Shown here: positions 23,303 to 33,841 of the stretch, one piece after another
Layout: every line of letters begins with the position of its first letter
How positions within the stretch are numbered: position 1 is the stretch's first letter
NCBI GenBank assembly: GCA_015680685.1
Contig: MNCI01033465.1
Span: 455,090 to 517,089 of the forward strand
Reading direction: 5' to 3'
DNA: 62,000 nucleotides
Source of the DNA: Gnetum montanum
Taxonomy: Eukaryota; Streptophyta; Gnetopsida; Gnetales; Gnetaceae
Notes under the pieces: generated by a model
The model's input: the letters and a program-made list of their open reading frames with translations, nothing else
The model's database searches: none
What the model was told of the DNA's origin: nothing
Translations under genes and position numbers: made by a program

Positions 23303-24114
23303 TGATGAGTGGCGAGGTACCCCTACACTCAACCATACGAATATGAGCGTTTTAACGCGTGATCCGGTCGAACTCCGCAGACAGACTAGTTGTGGCACTT
23401 AGACAGTTATCCTTAGGTCACAGTTCGCTGTCTTCCCATTTGAACTAGTATTATATTTATCACGTATGGTTTAGTCCAAAGTGAGGTGTCTAATAGGTTT
23501 TCTAATCTAATGCTACTCCTGAAGGCAATGGAAAGTAATATTATCTAAGCTAGGAGGAAAAGGGTGAGAGAATCTAAACTAGCCTAAGTGCGATGAGCAT
23601 CCATTCCTTGATCATCCGTACACATCTTGGACTTCATGCATGACTACCAATGGAATTACCAAGCGCAGATCCTAGGTACGCTACTGGGTTACCAAGTAGT
23701 CACACTTAAATGTTCGTAATCAAGTCGTACTCATTCTGCGTTTTAACATGAGATAAGGGAGAGAGAGAGATTAACGAGGAAAGCAGTAAATAACAATTAA
23801 TTAAATAATTAATCTAAGTGAATGCTGCAATGATGAAGTAATCTCGATCTTTATTTTCAGTCATGTGCATGTCCAAGTACATCACACTCGAATAAAGGAT
23901 GTCGTACAATTACATTCACCACACTATGGGCAAACACTGGAAAATATTCTATCTCTGGAAGGGAAAAACTGCCAGAGCTTCGCTAAAGGAAAAACTAGAT
24001 GCCTAAAACTGGGAAAGACACCTCTTATTTATAGAAATTGAGGCAGGCCGCGATATCGCGTACATGATATCACGGCCATTACGATATCACAGCCAACAAA
24101 TTCATGACTCATCA
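23303..24114 (-). mobile_element. solo LTR 1 (- orientation), TSD ACCCT
   Basis: The 812-bp LTR runs from TGATGAGTGGCGAGG to ATGACTCATCA and is flanked on both sides by ACCCT (23298-23302 and 24115-24119). No internal domains remain, so it is a solo LTR left by LTR-LTR recombination. On its own strand it has U3 palindromic words (GATATCGCGTAC..., CGCGGCC-type) just inside the end, a TATAAATA box (complement TATTTATA near 24030) and AATAAAG signals. The intact target duplication and sharp ends suggest a young insertion. Confidence 0.93.
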
Positions 24115-24199
24115 ACCCTTATTCAATATAAAGGAACATTTGCTACACCCTTATTCAATGTAAAGAAACATTTGAAGTTTGTGAGAAGCCTTACTCCAA

Positions 24200-25817
24200 A
24201 TGGTTGAACTTGAAGTGGTCGTCATAGGGCCAGAGGAAGAAGAAAAAGAAAGGGAAGAAGCGATTGAGGAACTCCCTGTCTCCCAAGAGGAAGATGTAGC
24301 AAGCATCATGGGGACAAAGTTTGCTGAGGCTTTGGATCCACTTAAGCATTCAAGCGATGAGAGGGGTGTTTTTTACGGTTTCTCCGATGGGTCCTTACAC
24401 CTTGGTGATCCACCCAGGTTGACCAGCAAAGGGCTTTTTAGTATGTTCCTTTAGCTTGATCCACATTTTGTACCTTTTAACCTTTATGTGATGCTTTTGA
24501 TTATCCTAATTATTCCTAGCACTAAAGGTAGCTGCTGAGGTCTTTGAGGTGCATACATCTCGGGCAAAGGTGTCAAGGTCATAGGCCCTGATTGAGGTGA
24601 CTTCCCATGCTTGTCCAACATCTACTGACCAGTTAAGGCCATGGCCTGAAATGCCTAATAAAATGGACTTTGTCACAGGCATTGTCAATGATGTAGTCAC
24701 TTGCCTACAACAAGCTCATCCAAAACTAGGTATGTGTATGTTACGTATCATGCTAAGTGTCTGGATTCATTGTGCTTCTTTGCATTCATTGTTAATTACA
24801 GCTGATTCATGTGTGCGATACTTACACTTGTAGGCGCCAAGCTTCAATGGGATCCTTCTAGGGCTGCTCATATTGATGCTCTCCCTGAATTGCTAAGAAA
24901 TATTGAATAAGTCCCTATAAAGATTTACGATGCAATTTTTGGTTGTGTTGTACAAAATGCTAAGTCCCTCTGGAGTTGTAGGCATTCAATTGAGTACCTA
25001 TGAAATGAAGTACACTCGTTGAAGGAAACATTGGCAAAGGAGAGGAAAGAGAAGAGGGATCTTCAATCTTGTTATGATTTTGCTGCTGCTAGACTGTCTG
25101 GTGATAGTACTTGACGCACGTCTAAGATCACCTATGCACATTACTGGACAGTTTTGAACAGCAAAGTTCAGATGACACGGGATTTATCTAAACAAAGGGC
25201 ACAAATGGATTTACTAAACATGAAATGCCATGATTGGAATTTTTTTGCTGCTAAGGTACATAAGTGGGGTTAAGATCAAAAGGATCACAAGCACCAGTAC
25301 AAGAAGTGGTTAAAAGAGGAGTTAGTTGAACATCACCTGAAGGAAATGTTCATTGACGAAATAGGCTTACGTCCTACTTATGATAGGTTTGTCGAGTGCA
25401 CTAAAGTGGTGGGATCTCCTAAGAGAACCATTACCACTGCTTCTAGGGAGGCTTCGACAAGTATGTTCTCTCTTGAGCACCCTGCTTGGACCTCAGTGAA
25501 CAAGGGTAAAACCTTGGCTGGTATTAGCCTTGGTCTAGAGGAGGATTGGGCAAATGTACCCGAGGAGGAGATTTTGCGATGTTTGGAGGCTAGCCTAAGG
25601 CCCTCTTCACCTGTGAGTGTTTTATTATGGTGCTTACTTTTGTATGGTTTTATTGTTTTTAGTGTTAGTGTTACTGTTCTTCCAAGTTTTGTATTCATGA
25701 GTTGTTTTGTTATGCTTACATGTTTGTTTGTTTTTCATTCCATTGTAGGGACATAGTAATGATGAGGCTGGCCCCAATGGAGCGGGAGCCGATGATGTGG
25801 AGGGTTTTGGGGGCTAG
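24200..25817 (+). pseudogene. unknown spliced ORF relic (possible element-borne accessory ORF)
   Basis: I do not recognise this protein. A + strand frame starts at ATG 24200 and continues through four putative exons, 24200-24440, 24520-24729, 24834-25612 and 25749-25817 (433 codons including a TAG stop). The three introns have standard ends (A|GTATGT...CCTAG, G|GTATGT...TTGTAG, CCT|GTGAGT...TTGTAG), and every junction keeps the frame (phases 1, 1, 0). Five in-frame stops but no frameshift break it, so it is a fairly young relic. The product would be hydrophilic with an acidic N terminus (EEEEKEREEAIEELPVSQEE) and a charged, coiled-coil-like middle (NEVHSLKETLAKERKEKRDL). It lies antisense and 3' to the Gag/PR relic of element F, where Tat-lineage elements often carry an antisense ORF. 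It could instead be a captured host gene. Confidence 0.55.
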
Positions 25818-26215
25818 CCCCCTCCTAGTACTGATGTGTGAGCTAACTGTTAATCCAACTTTAGCTACCAAATGTTTTGGATTTTTTATGTCTAATGGAA
25901 ATGTATGAGGATAGATGTAATGATATGGATTTAATCATGGCATAATGTGTTGGCATTCTATTGCCATGTTGACGTTCGATATTATATTTTTTTTTCTTTT
26001 TTCTTTTTTTGTTGTTTTTCTTATTTTCTCAGGTATATTGTGAACATATGCGTGTAGCTGAATGTAAAATGAGATTCCAAAATGTAGAACAAAACGTAAG
26101 GCAAATATTTGTAAAAAGCAAAGTAACAAGAATGCATGAATTGAAATTGCAACTTGTGACATGTAAATGAGAATTTTACATAATGTAACAAGAGTTTGTA
26201 AACTTGCAACATATT
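25818..26215. other. AT-rich spacer between the unknown ORF and element F
   Basis: No gene is supported. It contains a C/T-rich tract (TTTTTTTTTCTTTTTTC) at about 25986-26010, which is purine-rich on the - strand. Confidence 0.5.
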
Positions 26216-26220
26216 GAGCT

Positions 26221-26460
26221 CTAGTTTAAAGCCATTTTGGGCCGTGCACATTAGTTTAGAGTCATGGTGGACTACTGCATCTGTGTTGAAAAAAGAAAGA
26301 GGGATTACTAGTTCTAGGCCATAGTGGACCGAAAGCAATAATAGTTTTAGGAAACTTAAAAGGAACCGACCACTTCTGACTGTGGCTAGTTTAACGTCAT
26401 TACGGACATTCGCTGGCAGTTTAACGTCATACCGGACGGTTGGTAGTTTAACGTCATTCC
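26221..26460. repeat. degenerate TAGTTTAACGTCAT repeat array
   Basis: Words of the form CTAGTTTAnnGTCATnnnGGAC occur at about 26221, 26251, 26308, 26386, 26417 and 26444. The last three are nearly identical (AGTTTAACGTCAT) at ~30-bp spacing and the first three are more diverged. The array sits between the unknown + strand ORF and the protease remnant of element F. Confidence 0.75.
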
Positions 26461-27457
26461 AAACGCTTGATAGATTGCCCTAGTTATTGAGTTGTTTTTT
26501 TTATTCTTCGTAGTTTGACATGAGGGGTGGGGCATGTAGGTACGATCTTATACTCCCCTTTCCCTTCACTAGAGACGTTAAAAGGTAGCTCTGACCAAGA
26601 GATGTCAGCGAGAATGGCTCCTATGTCTATGATGTCCAATGCTCATGGTTGGTTCGTGTCTTGAAATGTGCTCATGGTTTCTTGTTTAGGCTTAGAGAAC
26701 TCAACCTCTAACCCTTGATCCATTCCCAAGTGTGAGGAAGTGAGCAATGTTGTCATGTCCCCATGTATGATGATTTCACCGCCCTCATAAGGTAGGTGGA
26801 TTTCTTGATGGATTGGTGAGGATACGGCTCTAAGTTGAGCTAACCAAGGTCATCCTAGAATCAGATTGAACCTCGACATTTCATCAACCACTACGAATTC
26901 AGCCGATGTGGGGAACTAGTCCCCTGCTACGAAATCCAAGGTAACCATGCCTTTTACCACAACACGGGAACCATTGAAGAATTTTAAAAAGGAAGTTGTT
27001 GTGGGCCGTATTTGCTCTGTAAGACCCAGTTTTTGATGATAGGAAAGGGTCTTACGTTTGTTGCTACACCGTCATTAACATGCACCCTATGTATCTTGAA
27101 GTGGTTTACTTGTATTGTTATGAACATAGGGGCTATAGTGACCTCTCCAGTTTTCTCATCTCACTTAATATCATTGGCACGAAACTCTAGGGGTGTGGGC
27201 CTCAATTCTTGAGGTTGTGGGGATAGTACTGCATAAATGGACGGCTCATCTGTGGAAAGGTCCTCACTAATAGGAATCGAATTCAACATATGCACAAGAG
27301 CTTCCTGATGTACCAATGAGGTCATTACTAGATCATACAGGCTTAAGGAGGTATTCTTTTGTTTCAAAGCCTGTGTGACTTGGGTAAATGCACTTGCTAG
27401 ATCCTTACCACTTGGGACGCTCTTGTCTGTGGAGACTTGATCCATTTGACCTAGCAT
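26460..27457 (-). pseudogene. element F protease region, broken
   Basis: Read leftwards from 27457 there is an open linker (to 27161), then shifted frames containing VNHFKIHRVHVNDGVATNV and, near 26870, FNLILG.PWLAQLRAV. The latter matches the C-terminal flap block ILGRPWL of gypsy aspartic proteases. It is followed by SPIHQEIHLPY...GEIIIHGDMTTLL, as in Tat/Ogre polyproteins, where RT normally comes next. The catalytic D-[ST]-G is not readable. Confidence 0.6.
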
Positions 27458-27907
27458 TCGTATCTCTTGTGGAGGAATTCTTGTGTTAGTAACTGGGGAT
27501 GTTGAGTTTGGGACACTGAGAGTGTCGGTATCCTTGTCTCAATGACTTGTGCTAGGCTCACTGGTGGACGGAACCATGGGAACAACATTTACCAGTATGG
27601 GCTTCGGTGGTCCTAATTCATGCTCGTGATGTTCTTTTTCTAGGCACTCTCTTGTCAGCTTATCAACAAGGCGCTCTCGCAAGGGTCACGGGGGAACTAT
27701 AGGGGGTTGCATGTTAGGGTGTTTTGGCACCTGGATTACAAAGGGAGTGGGTCGGGTTTCTGATGGCGTGGTTGCTACTGCGACAGAAGGAGGTACGTGA
27801 ATGACGAATGGTTTTTGTGGTGCAAGGAATGTGCGTATGACAAAAGGGATCTGGGAAGGTGTTGAGGTAGATGTAGTTTTAGAAGGCCTGCGAATTACAA
27901 AAGGTTT

Positions 27908-28243
27908 TCAAGGGATGTCTTGTCCATTTTCCACATGGATAGTGTTAATCACATATGATGTGTCCTTAGTATTGAGAGGATCCTTGTAGACCCCCATGGA
28001 TTGGTTTTGGGGCTTTACTAGGTTTGCCTCATCAAATACAATTTCACCCCTGTCAATCATGCACTGTATATCTTGTTTTAAGGTGAAGCAGTAGTCAGTT
28101 TTGTGCCCACACCGTTGGTGATATTCACAAAACCTGTCCAACCTAAAGCCTCTTAGAACGAGGGGCTCATCGACTATTGCTAAAGTTGGGTTTTTAGCCA
28201 ACTCATAGAATCGATCATGTTTTTGGGACGCCACGGGGGACAT
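27908..28243 (-). pseudogene. element F Gag C-terminal zinc-knuckle segment
   Basis: A 111-codon open stretch contains CEYHQRCGHKTDYC, a C-x2-H-x4-H-x4-C variant of the retroviral CCHC knuckle, followed by LKQDIQCMIDRGEI. This pairing is characteristic of Tat/Ogre Gag. It binds nucleic acid in intact elements. It is separated from the Gag core upstream by stops and a frameshift. Confidence 0.75.
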
Positions 28244-28435
28244 TTGTTTGTGTTTGATTAACCTGGCCCTTAGAAGTTGATCTAATAATTATGAAGGCTT
28301 CATAGGCAAGGATGTGTATTGGGTAGGCTCTTTTCATTCAAATGTATGAGCATGATCCATGTTTGTGGTTTTAGCTGAGAAAGATTCTGGTGTAGGCGTA
28401 GATGTGGTTATTTCATGGCTGGTTGGAGTGGTGGG

Positions 28436-29182
28436 TTATTTTTCTTTTTGTCCTAAATTGTTAGGTTGGACTGTCTCCACCATTGTTGCTACCATCGTTT
28501 TGGATTTATCCTTATCCTTCCTCATATGTTGGCTCCTAAAGGCTAAGTAAGTTGGGTCGTTACTTACTTGCACTGCCTCTTTTATGTTCTTAATTTGTGT
28601 GAACACTTGACTCAAAGTATGGGCACTCAAATAATAAAGTTTTGATTTAGTGAAGTCATTCATGGCAGCCTTAAGGATGGTAAGCAAGTATGCTTCAGGG
28701 ATGGGCTCGTGAAGTTCATTCAGGGCCACACTCCACCTTTGGATAAATTTTTGTACTGGCTCTAACAACACCTGTTTAATCTGAATCAGACTATCTAGTG
28801 TGGCTTCAGGCTTTAAATTATATTTGAAATAGGTAACGAATTGATGTAACAAATCCTCTAGAGAGGATATGGAGTTACAGGGTAAAGCTCGGTACCAGTC
28901 TAAGGCTTTTCCCATCAAGGACATAGCAAATACATGTAGAATTACATGAGGCCAAGCCTGAAGCAATAGACATTCTAGTCGAAATGTGACCAAATGGGTG
29001 TCTAGATCTCCCTCTCCATTATATTTGGTTAGTTGAGGTAATAAAATTCTTGATGGTAAGGTTAACGGTGGAACTGAAGGGTTGATAGGATCATCTTGGT
29101 AGAAGTCCAACACCTTGACTTCCTCAGTGTTTGTAGCTTTAAGGTGTTTTACCTCTTCAATTAATGAGTGCATCATTTTCAT
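28436..29182 (-). pseudogene. element F Gag core
   Basis: The longest open stretch of the element (248 codons) contains the retrotransposon-gag domain: PQLTKYNGEGDLDTHLVTF, then MGKALDWYRALPCNSISSLEDL (the W-Y-x-x-L-P-x-x-S-I signature at about residues 92-102), FIQRWSVALNELHEPIPEAY and a basic tail (RKDKDKSK). It forms the particle shell in active elements. The frame is open here but cut off from its knuckle and protease, so it is a relic or a part of a non-autonomous element. Confidence 0.85.
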
Positions 29183-30660
29183 TGTGTCTACCCACTCTTG
29201 GGCAGTAGGCAGACCAGCTGGTTGAGCGGATTACGATTGGTAGTAGTTTGATTGTTGCATTGTCTATGTAAAGGGAGATTGTTGGATTGTCGGTTGTTGT
29301 GGTGGAGTAACATTCAGATATGGGATTGCAGGGTGTGGTATGTTGTAGTGAGTAGGTTGGTGTTGCTAAATAGCTGGTGAAACCCATTGCCTAGCACCAG
29401 GCTGTGAGGTGACACCTTGAATGTGTTGGGCTGAAGTAATCAGAGGTGCTCCATGGGTTTGTACTTGTGGCATGTAGTGGGTGGACATGGAAGCTGGTAT
29501 AACTAATGGCATCCTAATTACTTGAGGTTGGAAGATTGATCCTGCATTAGTTTGAGGAGGGGGTTGTTAGGATTGTACTTGCAGAGGAGATTGTAATGTG
29601 GTGACTAGAGGTATGATTGGGATGGACGTATCAGATTGAATGTTGGGCATGGGGAAGGTGGGAATGGAAGTGGGTACTTCCTGTTAAGAAACCGGTGCTC
29701 AAGTGTTTGCGAATGAAGGAGGAAGCATGGTTTCTTCCAGGAAGAGTTGGAATGATGGGTTTGTATGGGCATGAGGACTGATGGTATGGTATGAATCCCC
29801 ATGCTCAGATTGGGCTGCAAAGTCGTCTTCCTCATCTTCGCTTTGAGGCTCTATCAGAGGTGGCTATAAGGTTTGATTCCTTACCATGAGAAGCTGAGAT
29901 ATGAGTTGATTATGGGGCTCAAAAAGGGGGATCATGTTAAATATTGAGGGAGTGAAATCATGACCTCCCTTGTAAATGAGCTCATAGTTTCACTTTTCTT
30001 CTCTTTCTATGCGATCGATAGGCAAGTTGGCTTGAATCTTCACACAAATGAAGTTATATTGTTCTGGTGTGAGGATTGCATAAGTAGGGTCCTTGCCCTA
30101 TAGCCTAAGGGACCAGCGAGTTAAACCTTGAGGGTTTATCTCTTCAATGACAGTTATGGGTTCTGTCATCGTCACAAGGTTTAAGGTCCCAGCCCCAAAG
30201 TCAGAGATCTATAGTGTCGCTGTGTTGATCTGGGAAGATTCCATAGTGGCATGAGTAAACTGGGCTTGACAAGCCGGGCATGAGTAAACTGGGCTTGACA
30301 AGCTGAGCATGAGTAAGCTCGCTTCATAAGCCGGGCGTGTACCAGGCAAGATGCAGGTTGCACGTACTAAGAGGAGCTCGCTATGATCGGTCGATGGTGG
30401 TGGTGGGAATGTTACTTAGTAGGCTATCTATGAAGCGGCTTGTTTAAGTAGCGTGTGTATGTTGTTTGGGTTCTGATGATGCAGTTGCAAAGTTTGAAGT
30501 GCTGACTGTAACGTAAGAGTTTTGCAGGGTTGTACACCCGATTAATTTAGCGTGAGCAAACTAGGGTGGGCTTGAGCAAGTTGGGCTTGAGCAAGCTCAA
30601 CTTGAGTTTGGCACCTGGTTTGCATAGCGTCTACAAGGTAGCGTGATTAACGTTTTGATG
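29183..30660 (-). mobile_element. element F 5' leader
   Basis: Leader between the putative primer site and Gag. It is low in recognisable domains. The - strand is proline/threonine/glutamine-rich in open patches (29157-29387, 29605-29835), as in the N-terminal extension of long Tat-lineage Gags. The part beyond 30200 has short reiterated GGGCTTGAGCAAG-type words. Confidence 0.5.
30250..30336. repeat. three 29-bp tandem repeats in the element F leader
   Basis: Units start at 30250, 30279 and 30308 with CATGAGTAAACTGGGCTTGA (third diverged: CATGAGTAAGCTCGCTTCAT). Related GGGCTTGAGCAAG words recur near 30570-30605. Confidence 0.9.
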
Positions 30661-30679
30661 GGACAGTAAACAAGTTGGT

Positions 30680-30695
30680 CCTCCTTCTAGCACCA
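30680..30695 (-). other. candidate primer binding site of element F
   Basis: The - strand reads TGGTGCTAGAAGGAGG just inside a TGCTGACC/GGTCAGCA edge. The leading TGG is what pairing to a tRNA 3' CCA requires. The tRNA is not identified and the LTR itself cannot be delimited, so this is tentative. Confidence 0.35.
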
Positions 30696-30879
30696 ATTTA
30701 CTGTGCTGACCAAAATCATCGAGGTGAGGCTGAAAGGGAAAAACAAATACCGAAAGATTGTTAGAGAGACACAGCCAACCCTGCCTTCGTGTGAGGGCAA
30801 GCTGGAAAAATACAAAATCAAGTCAAAGTGCCTTGGATGGTCACACTAAACATGACCTCAACGTGACTAAGAAAATTTA

Positions 30880-31994
30880 TGCTAAGGGAGCAGTTGACCT
30901 CACACCAGATTGCACAAATTTTCTTAGTCACACTTGTCATGAAGCCCTCACAACCACAAATAGTTGAACCTCTGAACACCTCTCCATCAAATAAGGCTTC
31001 AAAGCTCCCTTCAAACCAAACACCAAGCTCAACACATACGGTTATGTTAACACATGTCGTTACTAACTGGATTAAGGTGGGCCACCTTCCTAGGAAATTC
31101 CCTGATCCTAGAAGCCCTCTAATCTATCTTCAAGTCGCTGGGAATGAACCATGTAAAGCTCTTCTGGACTTAGGTTCCAGAGTCAACCTAATATCACAAG
31201 AGATGTACAAAGCCTGGAACCTGCCTCCATTAAGGAAGAGTAATATTCGCCTAGAGTTGGCCAACTAGTCCATCACTGTCCCCTTGGAACTAGTGTGTGG
31301 GTGGTCGTACCCAGCTGATTTCCTAATGATATAAGTAAATAATGATAAAGGGGACTTCCCAATAATAATGGGAAGGGCATGGCTAAGTACTGTAGATGCA
31401 CGTCTAGGAATCCGTGATCTTTCCCTGGAAATATCTAAGGAGAATACTTTTAGGAAGATCGAGAAGAAGAAGGTTCCATGCATCGCATACAGTGATACAG
31501 GGTGCAATTGTGTGCAGAAATCATGGGTTGGGCAAAGTTTAGCATTGCCTACATGTAACCGGTATGCACAAGACCTTAACCTACAAAAGTGCCTGTATGC
31601 AGCATCCACACGACAAAGAGACACCCAATGGCTAATAGTTGATCAAGTGAACAAGTCACTAATGTGCATGGAACTAACTGAGGGGATAACTAATGCTTAC
31701 ATCGAATGCATAGATGCACTGGAGCAAGATCATTGCCAACTTCCAAGCCTTAACCTAAAAAACATCAATTGGGGGAAGTTGGAAATTCCTAAAAAGTCAG
31801 ACAATAAATTTAATAAGAAATTACTAGTCAATGTGCAACAGACCAAACTTTCCATGAACTTAGAATGGCCAGTGCACATAAGACCTTTGAGAAGGAATGA
31901 CCCTACTCATTATTTCGGATCTCCCCCTTCCAACTCAGTCATGGGGGAGATGGCTACCTCTACTAATCAATTGAGGCCCTCAGTTCCTTTTTAA
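30880..31994 (+). pseudogene. element A protease joined to integrase C terminus
   Basis: The first frame (to 31268) carries EPCKALLDLGSRVNLISQEMYKAW, an aspartic protease active-site segment with D-L-G in place of D-S/T-G, as in Athila-type PRs. After a stop the frame resumes (31368-31994) with FPIIMGRAWLSTVDARLG, LEISKENTFRKIEKKKVPC and the linker INWGKLEIPKKSDN. It then runs without a break into KKLLVNVQQTK, which in element B is the integrase tail (36470). The reading frame crosses the deletion junction for ~60 more codons. It is probably nonfunctional, but the open frame after the deletion is notable. Confidence 0.7.
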
Positions 31995-33841
31995 GTTTTT
32001 GTTTTACACATTTTTGTCTTACAAATTTATTTAACTTTTCTTGTTTTTATTTTGCTACATCATTAATACTTTTTCATTTCTTTGTGTGATTGTTTGTTTG
32101 TTGTTTTTGTTTTGTTTTGTTAAGTTCATCACTTAATAAGTGCTCCTGATGGTGGTATGAACTGTATTCTATTGATTGCCAATGTTTGGTTTTTACCTTA
32201 GAGTTATAAGGTTGATACTAAGGTATGGTTCTTTTGATATAATAGGTAATGAGTCCACGTCATCCATGCATTCATAAATTTTCATGGTCTCTCTTGGCTT
32301 GGAATTGTATGGCTCCTCTCTTAATCATAAAACTATCAACGAATTGGTGACTAGACATTTCTCAAGGATTGAAAAGGGTGTGACTTCAAGGGGACTTGAT
32401 GCATTTGTGCTGGCCATTCTCTTGCGTGCTTAAATGTTTTCTTCTTGAGTTTTCCTTACCATTCTGACGTTGCTCCATTATCGAGAAGCTGAGTTAATAA
32501 AAATAATAAGTCTTTGCATGGTGTGGTTCTTATAGAAAAAAAAATAGTGAGAATTCAAAGCACATCCCTTAGACAAAATAATCATCTGGGCTACAAGCAC
32601 TGGTTATGGAACTAAACAAACATGTTCCCTCTAACTAAGGCCCTCTCTCACTTCTTACTTTTCCCTTTCTCATTTCCTTGGAATGGTGGTGACTCTTTGG
32701 CAGAAGCATTCTTGCTACTTTAAGTGGATGGATTGGCCAAGTGTATTAATGCGAAGTCACTGGATGTGGATTGTTTAAGGCTGGATTTGGAATAAGATCT
32801 ACTAAGTTACATTAACCATAAATACACAAGGGGCTATACACCACCTTGTTCTTGGGACTCCATTCCATTCTCTTCTCCTCATCATTCTTTCTCCATTTTC
32901 CACCTCATTGTCAGTTGTATCAGTAGTTTATATTTTGGTTGATGCATTATTTTCTTTTTGGTAAATTCTTGTGGTTAAGACTTTAACTCTTGCTTCCAAA
33001 TGACATTTCTAGAGCCTACGGACTCTTTGAATGAGGGATTGTCAAGGCATTAAGGGCATGAGCCTGCTTTGGGGAGGACCCACTAACATTCCTAATTGGT
33101 GCATCAATTAACTTCTTTCCCTTAAACATTGCTGCAATCAACATTTATTTTGTTCATTTCCACCTTTGACATCCATTTTATCAGCATTGTCGTTGTTTCT
33201 TTTTCTCCATCTTTCTTATTCCTTATATTTTTCCATTCTATCACTACCGGAGGATCACTCTTAGTCATGGGGGTCCTGGTCCAATTTTTCAATTTTCTCC
33301 TAACCCCTACACCTTGGGTAGTCACCAGTGTTATATCTCTAGAATCCGTATTAGCAATATCACAACACAGCCAATGGACCTTACACTGAGGCAAGGTATC
33401 AACTATATTTTCATTTGCTTATACTTGCTCATATGTGACTGTGTTATGTGTGCAAATGGCAATCATACAGCAATGGACTAGATTTGAGGAAACACTTAGT
33501 ATGGACTAGTACTGGAACAATCATGCAAGGAACAAGATTGATGGCGCAGTTATAGATAGATAACGGAAGGTGCAATCCTGGCATCAGTAGCAACACATCT
33601 TCTCCTTGTCCTTCTCTCTCTCTCTCTCTCTTCTCTCTCAACTACCAAATAAGGCTGGATGTCATTTGTGTATAGTGTTCATTCTTGTAGTCATGAACAC
33701 TAATATTGTCATGTATTGTAATGATTAATCTGTTCACATGTCACCCCATTCATCATTAGTGTCATTCAAGTTAATAATCCCATACCTTTCCAATATTTTG
33801 TAAGGAACTTGAGGACGAGTTTTCATTCAGTCATGGGGGTA
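31995..33841 (+). mobile_element. element A noncoding 3' tail
   Basis: No coding potential. It is colinear with the tails of B and C. It includes a CT-rich stretch (CTCTCTCTCTCTCTCTCTTC, about 33605) and copies of the PPT-like motif AGTCATGGGGG at 33263 and 33829 (plus one at 31937 in the coding end). Confidence 0.7.
33829..33841 (+). other. polypurine tract of element A
   Basis: AGTCATGGGGGTA directly precedes the LTR start TGATGAG. The same tract precedes the LTR of B at 39212-39224. It marks the plus-strand primer site and so the element orientation. Confidence 0.7.

Larger units (their letters stand above)
26460..30712 (-). mobile_element. element F: Tat/Ogre-like retrotransposon lacking RT-INT
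   Basis: The - strand order from the right is: a possible LTR edge and primer site near 30680-30713, a long leader (30.7-29.2 kb) with 29-bp repeats, Gag (29182-28436), a zinc-knuckle segment (28243-27908), and a protease region (about 27.1-26.46 kb). No RT, RNase H or integrase motif follows before the spliced unknown ORF at 25.8 kb. The Gag and knuckle style (FCEYHQRCGHKTDYC...LKQDIQ) is that of the Tat/Ogre lineage. Stops and shifts are scattered through it. Its LTRs are not resolved. Confidence 0.75.

Noticed and set aside
33122-33394. ORFs on both strands in the tail of element A
   Set aside because: The colinear region of element B is not open; this is noncoding 3' tail.
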